This document shows positions 21,448-33,410 of a stretch of 64,000 bases of DNA, in pieces. The notes beneath the pieces are model-generated. The model was not told where the DNA came from. It saw nothing but the letters and a program-made list of their open reading frames with translations, and did no database searches. The stretch spans positions 210,406,897-210,470,896 of the forward strand of contig NC_072790.1 of assembly GCF_028583425.1 (NCBI RefSeq), read 5' to 3'. Source of the DNA: Eublepharis macularius (Eukaryota; Chordata; Lepidosauria; Squamata; Eublepharidae). Positions within the stretch are counted from its first letter, which is position 1. Each line of letters opens with the position of its first letter. The position numbers and the translations under genes are program-made.

Positions 21448-21682
21448 TTTGGGGTAGTGGTTAAGAGAAGTGGGACTCTAATCTGGATTCCCCACTCCTC
21501 TGCTTGAAGCTGTCTGGGTGGCCTTGGGTCAGTCACAGCTTCTCAGAGCTCTTTCAGCCCTCCCCCCCACCAGGGTGATTGTTATGGGGATAATAATAAC
21601 GTACTTTGTAAACTGCTCTGAGTGGGTGTTAAGTTGTCCTGAAGGGTGGTGTATAAATCAAATATTATTGTTGTTGTTGTTA
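21448..21682 (+). repeat. tRNA-derived SINE
   Basis: Head CAGTTTGGGGTAGTGGTTAAGAG (A box) and GGATTCCCCACTCC (B-box region, slightly deleted) are followed by a body containing TTGGGTCAGTCACAG and TGTCCTGAAGGGTGGTGTATAAATC and a (TTG)n tail. The same family lies at 45372, 45795 and 55470. Confidence 0.75.
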
Positions 21683-21689
21683 TAAGCCT

Positions 21690-22345
21690 CTGAGTCCTTT
21701 TGATGAGAAAAGCAGTGAAGAAATGTTTGGTAAAGTTTTTTTATTCAAATATGGTGTAGAATTGTATTCCATCTTGTATACTTATTTGGGAATAATCCTA
21801 AGTAGGTATATTAAGAAGCAAATCCCTTGTTAATCAACAATGCTTACTCCCAGGAAATTTTCCTAGGAGTCAGCTTTTGTTATCATTAAAAAAACTACTA
21901 GAATGAAAAACACTGAAATTAAACCAAAGAGCAACATATCATTCCGCTGAATTGTATGCGGTTCTGATGTAAGGTTTGCAAATAGACTGTTGTCTGCCTG
22001 GGGTAGAGCCATAGCTGTGTAATCTGATTGATTGGCTTTGTTTGTTTATGTAAAAGTGGCTGAAGTGTTAACAGAAGCTCCTCAAGTGCAGATTGAAGGG
22101 ATTACATGATAAGGATGCTATTACAGAATGTTCTGACATTTGAATATATACAAATGCCTACTGGGCCACACAATGTGACTCATATGAATGAGTGACAGCT
22201 TTGTTTTTGCTTTGACAAACCTCAGGGACTGTGTTTATTATTTACTTATTTCCTATAAATATGAAAGATGGGGAAAAACTCCTACTTGCATAATTTTCTA
22301 TATTTTTACTACTCCCCCCCCCCTTAATTTTTCCCAGTAAACAAC
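21690..22345. other. No gene seen
   Basis: Unique AT-rich sequence with a C-run near 22314; no exon or recognised repeat. Confidence 0.4.
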
Positions 22346-22350
22346 ACTTT

Positions 22351-22500
22351 GGCCATTTCCACACACGTTGAATAATGCACTTTCAATGCACTTTAGCAAT
22401 CCTTTGGAAGTGGATTGTTTGTTCCACACATGGAAAAGCAGTTCCAAATGTTCACTAAAGAGTATTGAAAGTAGATTATCCAACGTGTGTGGAAGCAGCC
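22351..22500. mobile_element. Palindromic miniature element (CACACGTTG family), copy 1
   Basis: GGCCATTTCCACACACGTTG at the left pairs with its inverted counterpart GGCTGCTTCCACACACGTTG at the right. The arms (AATAATGCACTTTCAATGCACTTTAG and the like) run about 65 bp to a short centre. The copy at 49751-49895 is better preserved. Confidence 0.7.
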
Positions 22501-22779
22501 CTTATCTTCAGTTTTACAATGGGTTTCTGATTTGGGAAATTAACGATACTTAAAGGTTTATAAACTCCAATGGTTGCAGAAGTTGTGGTGAGCTGTAACC
22601 TGACTAATGTGTGTCTACTTCAGCTGACTTAATTTCCTGACTTGAAAGACAGTGAAGTAATTTAAAGTGAAATGTCATGGTGTGCGGTTGTTACCCCCCC
22701 TCCCCATTCCTGTGAATTTAATATCAGTTTGATATGGGAAAAAAATTAGGTGAAGCTTTTCATCTCTCCCTACTAAATG

Positions 22780-22935
22780 AGTACCCAGTTTCCTGGGTGT
22801 AAAATGTAAATAACTGGGGAAGGCAATGTCAAACCACCCCGTAAAAAGTCTGCCAAGAAAACATTGTGATGTGACATCCCCCTATGAGTCAGTAGTAACT
22901 CAATGCTTGCACAGTGGACTACCTTTACCTTGACC
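22780..22935 (+). repeat. Sauria-SINE/BovB-type 3' tail
   Basis: CTGGGGAAGGCAATGTCAAACC, then CCGTAAAAAGTCTGCC, then GTGCTTGCAC-like sequence and a GGACTACCTTTACCTT end are the 3' part shared by squamate Sauria SINEs and RTE/BovB LINEs. No tRNA-like head is clear. A sister copy is at 50925-51085. Confidence 0.65.
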
Positions 22936-22939
22936 TCCC

Positions 22940-24575
22940 TACTAAGAAAAAATACACTTTCTTAATTTCTTTGTGCTAAACACATGGCAACAGGGCAGTA
23001 AAATTATCTTTCTGACTAGGCAGGTGAAAAGGGTTTCTGGCCAAGCAGAGATCTCTCCCTCCATATCTGGTTGTTCTTTTGACTTCTGAGTCACCTGGCT
23101 GAGTTGTTGTGTAAAACAATGAATCTGGAGATTCAACAGAGGTGTTTGCGTAAGAATCAGCACCCTCATTCTCACTGTGTTCGTACATTTAAACTGAGTA
23201 ATCTGGAGAAATCGGAGTAAACTGAGAAAAAAAAACAACTTGGTAGGAATTGTCTTGATGCCCAGTTACTCTCATGTTCTGTTCTTTCACTCTATAACAC
23301 AAGCACAGCATCAACCCAGAGTATTAGACAAGACACCATTTTCCTGATCTCAGATATCTCCCTGAAATTTCTGTTTGGCCCACTGAGGGGGGCTTACCTG
23401 TATTTCCCTCTAAGGAGATTTACAGATCAAGGCAATGGTGCTGGGGCCAAACTTAACCCTCCAAATCAATCCCATGGTCCCAATAGGAATTGGGTCTCCA
23501 ATAGTTGCCATAAAACAAACAACAACAACAACAACAACAAAATACTGGAAATTCATTTATGGATCTCCCAGAGACTTACACGTTTCGCCCCTATAAGCAC
23601 TGTACAAGCACTGTTTGGGTTTCATACAGGAGTTTGAACCAGGATAGTTGTTGCTTCATGAACTCATACATGAGACTCTTGGTCCAGTAGTTATTGATAT
23701 TGTTTGGCTTTGGATAAAACTGTTGGCTTCAATGGTTAAGGAGATTACATACTTTTTTATTTGAGGATAATACTATAGAGCACACTATGTTTTTATTTCA
23801 AATTGAGATTTTGACCCTTTGGGGTTTTATGGTGGACTGAGCATGTATTCTTTTGGTATTCTGCCCAGACAAAGAGTGAATTGGCCTTGCTAAATGTATG
23901 GAACACAAACACGTCTTTTTAAAACTCCCTCATCTGTGCTAGCTGTCCATGTGGAAGTTAGAAATCTTCTGGCCCTTTGAGATAACCTTACTTTCCTCGC
24001 TAACATTCCCTCCATCTAAGCAAAACAAGATTTTAAGGTCTAAAGCTCTGTGTCAACTGTTGCATGGTGCTTTTTATTTATTTACTTTCAGACCTGCCCT
24101 TCTAAAGTCTTTGCTATAAGAGATATCTGGAGCAAAGTTTTTATTAGTGATAAAGCAAATATTTTTCTGAAAATATTTGAGGGGTAAAAAATAAAGGGTA
24201 TGGGGGGGGGGGCTTCTCCTGAAATGATCCCAGTTCGTCAGGGATCAAATAGTGACTGTGACATAATGACATAGCCAGTCAGATTGAACTATGTGATAAC
24301 CCCCTGGAGAATGAATAAAACAGTTCAGAGAGACGGGATGATTTCTCTGTTACACTACTATCTTGGAATGGTTGTTGAGGGCATGCCTTGTAGTATATTA
24401 GAGAAGGGTAAACCTGCTCCGAACAACACTACTAACACTTGCCTGCTGTGTTTCAAGTCCTAATTTTGGAAAAGATTTGGATTTGCTTACTAATGAACTC
24501 CTTGAGTATATACCAACAGAAAACTGGAAGTTGTTCCCAATAAAGCGGGCTTCTGGTTATTTCCTGAATTTATTA
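22940..24575. other. No gene seen
   Basis: Mostly unique sequence. A (CAA)n microsatellite lies at about 23517-23541 and a G-run near 24203. The 98-codon minus-strand frame (22942-23238) has no recognisable motif. Confidence 0.4.
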
Positions 24576-24577
24576 TT

Positions 24578-25400
24578 TATTTTGTATTTATGACATTTAT
24601 AGTCCGTCTTTCTCACTGAGACTCAAGGAGAATTACACAGTGTGAGATTACTACAGTCAATATCAAAGATATTTCCATAAACAATGCCATAGGGTTAATA
24701 AATACAAGCTTACAAAGACATAGCATTAGTAAGGATCCAATACAGAGTTGAAAAAATGCTGAAATGGATCATGAGCAATTCAAGGACTGACATTAGACCA
24801 CATGAAACACAGGTACCTCACAGGAGCACATATTTAAAGCAATGTAAGGCAACATAGTAATGAAGTCAATGGTCTCTAACTCATTAGTGAAGCATCTGAG
24901 ACCCCCTCTCTACAATACAGCCCTCCTATCTGAGTAAAAAGCCTTTTTGAATAATTCAGTTTTGCATCGTTTGCGGAAAGCCAGAGAAGGGGGGCTCTCC
25001 TGACCTCCTCAGATAGGCTGTTCCACAGGGTAGGGGCCTCCACAGGAAAAAGCCTGTGTATGGGCTGCTGTTGATTTCACTCATGTGCAGGGTGGCACCT
25101 GCAGGTGACCCTGTTCAGATGAGAGAAATTGCTGTGTAGGAACATAGGGAGGGAGGTGGTCCCATACATATGCCAGGCCAAAGCCATGAAGAGCTTTGTA
25201 TGTGATAACCAATACCTTGAACTGAGCACAGTAACTGATAGGTACACAATGAAGTGACTGCAGAATGATAGTCATGTTCATGCTCCTGCTTGCTCCTGAT
25301 GGTCATCTTCGGTAATAATTTTCTACAGGTGAAGCTTAACCAAAGTTGCTCAAACAAAGCTGGACTTTTTGACCACAAATGACTTTTCAAAACCATATAC
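24578..25400 (-). mobile_element. L2-type LINE 3' end
   Basis: Reverse translation shows L2-type ORF2 C-terminal motifs: PISYCAQFKVLVITYKALHG and YVWDHLPPY at about 25150-25260, and an LWNSL-type region before the 3' untranslated part. The tail at 24578 is ATTT-rich. The sequence TTTTGAATAATTCAGTTTTG at 24945 is shared with 16515-16540, showing the same subfamily. Confidence 0.7.
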
Positions 25401-25401
25401 C

Positions 25402-25944
25402 TTTCCCCAATTAACTGTTAACACATATTTCTGGCTACTCAGAATCCTCTGTCACATTTGATGCATGTTATGGGACTCCACTTCTTCATCATCCATGAAG
25501 AACTTAAAACTTGGATGTGTGGGCAGACACTTAAGTTTTGTGGAGTGCTTTAAATGCAGATGTGTGGAAGATGGTGATGGATCCTAATGATAAAGGAAAG
25601 GAGGTTGCCAGCACCATCACAGCCTACCTGGGAACATCTATGATGTACAAATAATGTTGAACAATGCCTACATTTTACAAGAGGAAATTGTGTGAGTAAA
25701 TTTAAATTGGCACAAAAATAAAGAATGACAAGATTGATATAGGCAAGGTAGAAGTGAAATCAAGATGTTAATTTAGGGATTCAAACAGCAGGGAGGAGGA
25801 ATCTGATACCATCCCTAATCTGGACTGCTGGTGGAGTCTCACACTCAATGGAATGGAATGTTCCACCATAAAAAACAAGACAACCAACTTCTCTGCATGC
25901 AGAAAATGAGCTAATTGGGGGGGGGGGGGGCGAGGTTAAGTATG
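25402..25944. other. No gene seen
   Basis: Unique sequence ending in a 12-15 nt G-run at about 25918-25931. Confidence 0.4.
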
Positions 25945-25945
25945 G

Positions 25946-27590
25946 ACCTTTCTATGTGTGTGTTATGTGCCATCAAGTCGCCTCCGACCTATGGCAACCC
26001 TATGAATGAAAGACCTCCAAAATATCCTATCATTAACATAATTACTCAGATCCTGCAAACTGGGAGATGTGGTTTCTTTTATTGAGTCAAGCCATCTTGT
26101 TTTAGGCCTTCCTCTTTTCCTACTGCCTTCCTCTTTTTCTAGCATTATTCACTTTTCCAGAGAATCTTATCTTCTCATGATGTGACCAAAGTACAATAGT
26201 TTTAGTCTTGTCATTTTAACTTCTAGGGAGAATTCAGGCTTGATTTGGTCTAGTATCCAGTTGTTTGTCTTTTTGGCAGTCCGTGGTATCCACAAAACTC
26301 TCCTCCAGCACCACTTTCAAATGAATCAATTTTCTTCCTGTCAGCTTTCTTCACTGTCCAGCTTTCACATCCATACATATCAATGAGGAATACCATAGTT
26401 TGGATTATTTTAATCATGGTTCCCTGACAGACATCTTTATCTTTAAGGATCTTATCTAGCTCCCTCATAGCTGTGCTTCCAAGTCTCAATCTTCTGATTT
26501 CTTTATTGCAGTCTTCCTTTTGGTTGATGTTTGATCCAAGGAATAGAAAATCTTGAACAATTTCAATTTCCTCATTGTCAGCTTTAAAATTGTGTAATTC
26601 CTCAGTAGTCATTACTTTTGTCTTCTTGATGTTCAGCTGTAATCCTACTTTGGTGCTTTCTTCTTTAACCTTCATCAGTAGTCATTTAAAGTCTTCACTA
26701 TTTTCTGCTAGTAACGTGATGTCATTTGCATATCTCAAATTGTTATAATGTTCCTTCCACCTGTTTTCACTCCACCTTCTTCTAGCTCTAATCCAGCTTT
26801 CCTTATGATATACTCTGCATAGAGGTAGGGAGATAATATGTATTCTTGTCTGACACCTTTGCCAATTGGAAACCATTCTGTTTCCCCATATTCTGTCCTG
26901 ATAGTAGCCTTTTGTCTAGAGTACAGGTTGCGCATCAAAACAATCAGATGTTGTGGCACCCCCATTTCTTTTAAGACTCTCTATAGCTTTTTATGATCCA
27001 CACAGTCAAAAGCTTTGCTGTAATCTATAAAACACAGGCTGGTTTTCTTCTGAAATTCCCTCGTATGTTCCGTTATGTTCCATGTCAGGGGAAAGGACCC
27101 CTCTGTCCTTAGATGTGAGTTCGCCCATTGTAACACAGTTTATGGTGCAGAGACAGCAAACCAAGGCACACAGAAGGAAAAATATTTTTTATTCTAAGGA
27201 ACTCAAACTTTGCAAGCATCTATAAAATAACAAATCCTCATTAAAAGGCTAATTCAGGCTAACATAACTGAAACACTTATATTAGCTGACTAATACTCCC
27301 ACAGGTCGGCCTCACCAACAGACTCCACAGCATGATAACAGGTCTTGCAACATTCAGATAAAGGCAGCGGTCCAACAGCGTCGAAAGCAGGGAAAGGCGC
27401 ACCCCGTAAATTTGCAATGTGATCTCTGATGCCTCTTCCTTTTCTGAATCCAGCTTGAACATTTGACATTTCTCATTCCATATATGGTAAGATTCTTTGC
27501 TGTAAAATTTTGAGCTTTACTTTGCTTGCATGGGAAATTATCGTGATAGTCCAATAGTTGCTGCACTCTTTGGCATCCCTTTTTTTGGAT
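25946..27590 (-). mobile_element. RTE/BovB LINE, 5'-truncated
   Basis: Minus-strand translation gives BovB reverse-transcriptase landmarks in order: AKECSNY-like and VQAGFRKGRG-like sequence at 27430-27590 in a decayed frame, FIDYSKAFDCVDHKKL near 27000, the catalytic box as YANDITLLAE (usual YADD altered) near 26705, KVGLQLNIKKTKVM near 26640, and MYGCESWTVKKADRKKIDSF near 26340. The C-terminal KRGRPKTRWLDSI is at 26070-26115. The 3' end at 25946 has GGCGACTTGATGGCACATAAC. Several frameshifts and stops break it. An LTR-like block at 27083-27401 interrupts it. Confidence 0.85.
27083..27401 (-). mobile_element. LTR-like insert in BovB (possible solo LTR)
   Basis: The 319-bp block lies exactly between two adjacent BovB codon stretches. 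Read on the minus strand it starts TGCGCC, ends CCTGACA and carries AATAAA near its 3' part, the layout of a long terminal repeat. A clear short target duplication is not visible. No internal retroviral region is present. Fossil. Confidence 0.45.
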
Positions 27591-29520
27591 TTGGAACTTC
27601 AGTTGTCTGCATGCCTCTGCTGCTGATGCATATTCAGCTTCAGTCGAGGACAGAGCCAGAGTTTCTTATTTTCTGCTACTCCAGCTCACTGCTCTGTTGC
27701 CATAAAAGAATAAATGTCCACTGGTAGACTTTCTCTCCTGCCCAATCTGCATCTATATATCCCACCAATCTGGGATTATGACTTGTTGGCAACTTCAGTT
27801 TCAGATGCATAGTCCCATTCAGGTATTTGGCCAGTCTCTTGACTGCATTCCAATCTCTTTTGTTTGGTGATTCAGACTTCCTGCACAACATGCCAACTGC
27901 TGCTGCTATATCTGGAGATGTTAGTGTACTTATGTACAGCAATTTTCCAAATGCTTCCCTGTATTGTTTATTGTTGGGCAGGAGTTCACCATTTCCTTGT
28001 TGCTTTAGGTAATTTACTTCCATAGGAGTATCTGCTGGCTTACAATTTTTCATTTGCATATATTCCAGAAACTCTAGAACTTTCTGTTTTGGGCTGTGAA
28101 GATAGATACCATCTTCTCTTTCCACTTGGACTCCCAGGTAGTAGGTGATAACTCCTAACTCTTTCACTTCAACCTCTTGACTCAGATGTACTATTTCATC
28201 GTAGTCCTTCTCCTCTTTAGAACACAAAATCAAATCATCGACATAACCAGAATGCAAGTACATCTATTGCCTTGGTACCTTGAGTAAAGGCATTGTTCAG
28301 CTTTGCCTTGCTTAAAAACTTCTTTGGTCAACATTTCGTGTAGTTTTTCATTCCAGCACCTTGCAGCTTGTTTGAGCCCATATAAGCATTTGCGGTTTAC
28401 ACATGAGATGCCTGTCCTGGGATTGTTTGAATCCTGGTGGCTTTCCATGTAAACTTCCTCTTTTATTTTACCGTGCAGAAAAGCTGTTTTTATGTCTAGA
28501 TGTTTCAGGTGCATCTTTTGCACTGCAGCTATACTCAGGAGCACCCTTATTAAAGTGTGCCTCACCACTGGTACAAAGATCTCATTGTAGTTTTCACCAT
28601 ATTTGTGAGTGTAGCCTTTGGCAACCAATCTCACCTTGTATCTTTGCACTTTGCCTTCTGCATCATGTTTGGTCTTGAAAATCCACTTGCACCCAACTGT
28701 TCTCTTCCCTGGAGCGACTTCTTCAAGGGTCCATGTTTGATTTTTGATGAGAGATCCAATCTCTTTCTCTGCAGCCCTTCTCTACTTCTCTGGCAGGCCT
28801 TTTTGTTATGTCTTCCCATGTGGAGGGTTCAGGCACAACTTCTGTCTTTGCCAGATAGGAAAGTCTTTTCAGCTGTATGTTTTTGTTTACTCTCTCTCTG
28901 ATTGCCTGATTCTTGGCTCTTCAGCCCCTTTTGGCTCTGCAGCCCCTTCTGGCTCTGCGAGGAGATTGAAGGGGGACATGATTGCTCTCTTTAAACATTC
29001 GAAAGGCTGTCATTTGGAGGAGGGCAAGGAACTGTCCCAGTTGGCAGCAGAGGATAGGACTCAAAGCAATGGGCTTAAATTACATGCAGAAAGGTACCAG
29101 CTGGATATTAGGAAAAACTTTTTCATGCTCAAAGTAGTTCAAAGGTGGAATCAGCTGCCTAGGGAGGTGGTGAGCTCCACTTCACTGGCAGTTTTCAAGA
29201 ACAGGCTGGATGAATATTTGTCAGGGATTCTTTAGGCTCCTCCTGCATTGGGCTGGGGGTTGGACTAGAAGATCTGTATGGCCCCTTCCAACTCTGTGAT
29301 TCTGTGATTTATGAAACTTTCATACTTTGGTCGCAGGCTGATCAGGAACAGTACTATCAGATCTTCATCAAGGAGATCTTTTCCAGCTGAGCAAAGCTGC
29401 TGGACTAAAGCCAAAAAATTATCCAGGTGGTCATGTAAGCTCTGATGCAGAAGCAGGAAGTAGCCTAAGAATACCAATCTGGAGACATGCAAGAAGGACA
29501 GAAGAGAGGAGGAAAGAAGG
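27591..29520 (-). mobile_element. Ty1/copia-type retrotransposon fossil
   Basis: Minus-strand sequence shows copia parts in order gag (29310-29492), then the reverse transcriptase and RNase H region (28680 down to about 27600). Recognisable pieces are HLDIKTAFLHGKI, CLYGLKQAARCWN, YVDDLILCSKE and AEYASAAEA-like RNase H sequence. The integrase part is largely missing and a CR1 copy (28945-29310) lies between gag and pol. Broken, with several breaks; terminal repeats are not identified. Moderately old. Confidence 0.8.
28945..29310 (+). mobile_element. CR1 LINE 3' end inside the copia fossil
   Basis: The translation RLKGDMIALFKHSKGCHLEE, then LKLHAERYQLDIRKNFFML and WNQLPREVV, ends at a stop near 29235. 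It is followed by the CR1 3' tail GGACTAGAAGATCTGTATGGCCCCTTCCAAC and two CTGTGATT octamers (29296-29309). It is the same subfamily as the copy at 9505-10190 and looks younger. Confidence 0.85.
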
Positions 29521-29521
29521 A

Positions 29522-30130
29522 TCCCACTCTGCTAACTATCTGTCTGACCCGCTGCCCCTTGCAGGTATTCTGTGTCTTCTACCTTGTCTGTACACAAGAC
29601 ATTGTATTTCCAGCAGTAACAACCCTAGATGGTACACAGGTCTATCTATAAATAGGTTGAGAGGCTCTAATCTAAATGCATTTCCTTTACAGCTGCTACT
29701 TAACAAAATTTAAACGTTGGCATATTTGATAGTGGATCTACAATTTTTAATTTATTTTGGCTCTCAACTATCATTAAAAACAAAATGGAGTGCTATTTGT
29801 TCAGAGACTAATATATTAGAAGTCTGTCTCAAAATCTGTATTGGATTTTTGCAGGGCAGTGTATGACCAAAGGCTAAATTTAATTTATGACCTAGTTATG
29901 ATTGCCAGTGCCACATGAATAAGAGAGCAAAAGACTACATGCTCCCACGTTCAGATCTTTCTTGAATTTCTGCCAAATGAATTGCTATATACTTTTCCTG
30001 CAAATGGGGAAACTCTACCATGTTTTCTGCATGCTTGAAGGACTTCACTCTTTCATAATTCACAAAGAATTTCAATAGAGCAATGGGCTTTAGCAATGCA
30101 CTATTATCCGACCCTGTAAAGGTGGGTGCT
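29522..30130. other. No gene seen
   Basis: Unique sequence; nothing recognised. Confidence 0.35.
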
Positions 30131-30134
30131 ATTT

Positions 30135-30420
30135 ACTTTGGTCATTTATATACCACCTCAGGATGAAAACAGTATAAAACTATTACTATCCAATTGCAAG
30201 CAATGGATACAGAACTCATAAAATCATCAACAATCTTAAAAATAGTAAACAAGAATTTTAACAGTTAAAACCGTTCAACTCATTAGCAAATGTCAGTGGC
30301 AATAACACGAGCAGTTAAGAAACAGTAAGATAATAAAATCACAGTGTCAGAAAAACTATAAAATCCTTTTGGCAGTGGTAAAGTCAGCATTAAAATAAGG
30401 AAGAGAATCAGTTAAATGCA
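30135..30420 (-). repeat. Possible L2-type LINE 3' untranslated region
   Basis: TCATTTATATACCACCTCAGGATG followed by A-rich, AAAA-interspersed sequence (AATCATCAACAATC, AGTTAAAACCG) has the reversed layout of L2-type 3' ends in squamates. Weakly supported. Confidence 0.35.
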
Positions 30421-30484
30421 CTTAAAAGAGCCTTAATTACTAAACAATTTTAACTTGGCTTCTAAAACTTGTCAAAGAAGGTAC

Positions 30485-30740
30485 CCTATAGAATTTCTGT
30501 TTATTTAAATGTTTATATTCTGTTTGTCTTCTCAACGGGGGCCCAAAGTCATTACAACAGTATTCTCCCCTCTTCCATTTTGTCCTCACTTCAACAGCCC
30601 TGCGAGGTTGGACTTAGGGAGACTAACCAGTCTAAGCCTGATCTGTTTTATAGGATTGTTGTGAGGATAAAATGGAGGTGAGGAGAACAATGTAAGCCCC
30701 TTTGGGTCCACACTGGAGAGGAAAGCAGGGTATAAATGAA
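30485..30740. repeat. Two SINE tails in opposite orientation
   Basis: The left part (30500-30630) is a minus-strand SINE body (CTCCCCTCTTCCATTTTGTCC, CAGCCCTGCGAGGTT). The right part (30640-30735) is a plus-strand SINE tail (TTGTGAGGATAAAATGGAGG, CCTTTGGGTCCACACTGG, GGTATAAATGAAG). The two halves are not clean inverted copies, so two insertions are more likely than a palindrome. Confidence 0.45.
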
Positions 30741-30837
30741 GTTACATAAAGAAAATAAAAATGGTAAATCTTTCTATACCATTTAGAAGCAAATCTTTGT
30801 GGAAATCACTCAACTCAACAAAAAATGTGCATTTTGT

Positions 30838-31100
30838 CGAAGGCTTTCACGGCCAGAGAACGATGGTTGTTGTGGGTTTTCCGGGCTGTATTGCCGTGGT
30901 CTTGGCATTGTAGTTCCTGATGTTTCGCCAGCAGCTGTGGCTGGCATCTTCAGAGGTGTAGCACCAAAAGACAGAGACACTGAGAGATCTCTGTCTTTTG
31001 ATGCTACACCTCTGAAGATGCCAGCCACAGCTGCTGGCGAAACGTCAGGAACTACAATGCCAAGACCACAGCAATACAGCCCGGAAAACCCACAACAACC
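30838..31100 (-). mobile_element. Hammerhead-bearing asymmetric palindrome C (263 bp)
   Basis: The same unit as elements A and B but in opposite orientation: here the left arm carries the extra 27 nt (30838-30864, CGAAGGCTTTCACGGCC...), and the right arm stops at CCCACAACAACC. The arms meet at a 10-nt centre (30978-30987), less deep than in A or B. AATGTGCATTTTGT flanks both sides (30824-30837, 31101-31114), a 14-bp target duplication. Hammerhead-like cores lie at 31012-31046 (plus) and 30919-30953 (minus). Confidence 0.75.
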
Positions 31101-31115
31101 AATGTGCATTTTGTA

Positions 31116-32300
31116 CAATGTGAATTGGAATGCTGATTGCAATTTTTTTTGCAAAGTTCTCAGTTCCCTTGGTTATGATGCAGAAGGGGACAGTTTATCA
31201 CCCAGACCCCCAGATGTCTGTCATATGTTAAAGTCGGGGCGGGGCAGGGGGCTCTTTGGCTTGGGTAAAATGCCTCTGCCTTTTCTTTTCAAGCATAAGA
31301 ACCGGTTGGAACAGTTACAACAGAAGCCACTGAGAACTATGTGAAGCACAGAGGCCTGGCTGGTTGATCGTTTAACTTTCACAATGTTAAATGTGTTCTA
31401 ACTGTATGAAGTCTTCACTCACTTAAAACAAGGGGTTTGCTTCAAATGTTACAGCATAATAAAATTTTCAGATTTTAACAACGTCCATTTCAAAATCCAA
31501 TAAAAGACACAGTTTTATCTGTTGAATTATTTTTATGGTGATGGTGGTTTTAATTCATTTAGGATTAAGTGGCAACAAGAGGCATTTTTAGTCATAGTTT
31601 AATTTTTTTTTAATCTGCCCTTAAAGTTGTATTCAGCTCTTTTCAGAAAGCAACATACACTTTATATCTGTTGTATAATTAGAGATTACATCTGTAACCA
31701 GCTACATATTAATTGCATTCAGCTTATTCTACTGATATGGCTGGTGCTAGAGTGCTGGACCATAATCCTGACCAACAGAGATAGTGCAGACAGGGGAAAA
31801 TAAGGCTGAACTCTCAGAAAAGAGAACCTTTCTCTTTCTCTCTCTAGTATTCAGTTCCCATTTTGGAATCAACAATTATGTATTTTTTTATTTCTTTTAA
31901 TTTTTTTTCAGGGGCAGAAAGACCTTTATCATGCTGATTATGTAATTGGCAAATGTCCCATTTTTGTTTGCTTCTTTTATGGCAGTCTTTCACAGTTTTT
32001 ACACCGTCTAATGTTGATGCTATTTTCATGCTGTTTATATGCAATTGATGTTGATGCAGCTGTCAATAAAATGTCTATCAAATGTCTTTAAAATTGTTGG
32101 AGAGAAGTTTAACCACAGTTTCCTCTGGAGCATGGAGAAACTGTAAAATAAACTTGGGGGGGGGGGGGAACGGCCAGAGTTGTCATGTGGCAACTTCTCT
32201 ACTTCTAGCTAAGACGTATGCACTGCAAAGGCAGGGTGATAAAGTCATTTGAACTACAAAGTTTAGAAATGAACATACCCATGAACACATGCATTATACA
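31116..32300. other. No gene seen
   Basis: Unique AT-rich sequence with T-runs (31890-31910) and a G-run near 32156. Frames are short. A 66-codon minus-strand frame (31844-32044) has charged, coiled composition but no recognised family. Confidence 0.35.
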
Positions 32301-32304
32301 GTGT

Positions 32305-32435
32305 TCAACCAGGGTCTCAGGCAGAGGATCTTTCTCATCAGCTGCTACCTGATCCTTTTAACTGGAGATGCCAGGATTGAACCTGGGACCTTCTGCATGC
32401 AAAGCAGATACTCTACCACTCAGCTATGCATACCT
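32305..32435 (-). repeat. tRNA-Ala-derived SINE, truncated
   Basis: On the minus strand: TAGCTGAGTGGTAGAG (A box), CTTTGCATGCAGAAG (Ala-type anticodon arm) and CCCAGGTTCAATCCTGG (B box), followed by CATCTCCAGTTAAAAGGATC and a body cut at about 32305. Better preserved in its tRNA part than the 10595 copy, but it is a SINE because the body follows directly. Confidence 0.75.
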
Positions 32436-32439
32436 TCTT

Positions 32440-33410
32440 ATGGATTGGAACTCCTCACAATCAAGAACCAGCCAGCCTGCAGTTCCACATCCACATTGTG
32501 ATCTAACAGATTCAGTACAGGTTTGCAAAAGGAGCTCTCAGAGTATTTATGGAAGAAAAAAAGATGCATGAAGGAAATAGTAAAAACTCCACATGAAAGT
32601 CCATCATTCCTGAAGGAAATTTAGCTTATTTACTTGTTATAGTTCTATTTATTTATTTAATTCAAGGTATCTGTTAATCACTTTCTCCGTTAAAATGCTC
32701 AATGGTGCTTAAAGGATTCATTAAAACATTTATGAATAAAAAGCTAAGAATTAAGCAGCGACAAGTGATGACCAATAGAAGGAGCCAATCAAACAATGTT
32801 CTATGAAAATGGAATGAACAGCATCTAGTAAACTGAAGTGTGCATGTTTGTGTGCTTCTATGCTGAATTTGAATTAGATCCAGCAAAAGATTTCATAGAA
32901 GTTGCTGGTGAGACAGATTTTCTCACCTTCTCTTTCCTGGCTATTTGTCCCCAAACTACTGAGTGTTAGGAGAGCCTTGCAAACAAAATGTACAACAGGG
33001 CAGGGGGCTGCAACAATAAGGAGGAATCGAGTTAAACTGCATCCTCTTCCACTGTTGCAAGTTACCAGCAGAAGGGGGAGATTTTTATATCATTCCCCCT
33101 TATTCCTGTAGAACCTTGTCCTGCTGTTCATGTTGTTTACAAGACACTCTGAAACCTCAGACAAAAATGTTGGGATGTATGTGTGGTTGCTTGGGGAAGG
33201 GAAAGATGGGAAACATCTGCTAACCCTCTGTCATCTTCTTCCATGAACTCTTCCATGGGATCTAACCCTTGAAATACATTAGTGTGCATGTGTGCACATG
33301 CATGTGCGCACACACTCTAAACAGAGTGCCAGGACAAATGGTAGTTTCAGATGGGTAGCCATGTTCATTTGTACTAGTAAGATGGCACACCCAGCTGCAT
33401 GTAAAACATG
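32440..33410. other. No gene seen; small L2-like tail
   Basis: ATTTATTTATTTAATTCAAGG at about 32645-32670 and the following 100 bp look like a reversed L2-type tail. The rest is unique, with a CATGTG/CACACA patch near 33285-33310. Confidence 0.35.

Noticed and set aside
25918-25932. G-runs (here and near 22314, 32156, 36857, 43320, 57868) as motifs
   Set aside because: Most are simple homopolymers likely prone to length error; only the ones ending the LTR-like repeats are position-consistent.
30485-30740. Fourth asymmetric palindrome
   Set aside because: The two SINE-like halves are not close inverted copies and no target duplication is visible.
30799-31344. 181-codon plus-strand frame and the 114-codon frame opposite
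   Set aside because: Both arise from the inverted arms of element C; the repeated peptide seen in all copies (MPATAAGETSGTTMPRP) is translated 3' non-coding sequence holding the ribozyme-like core.
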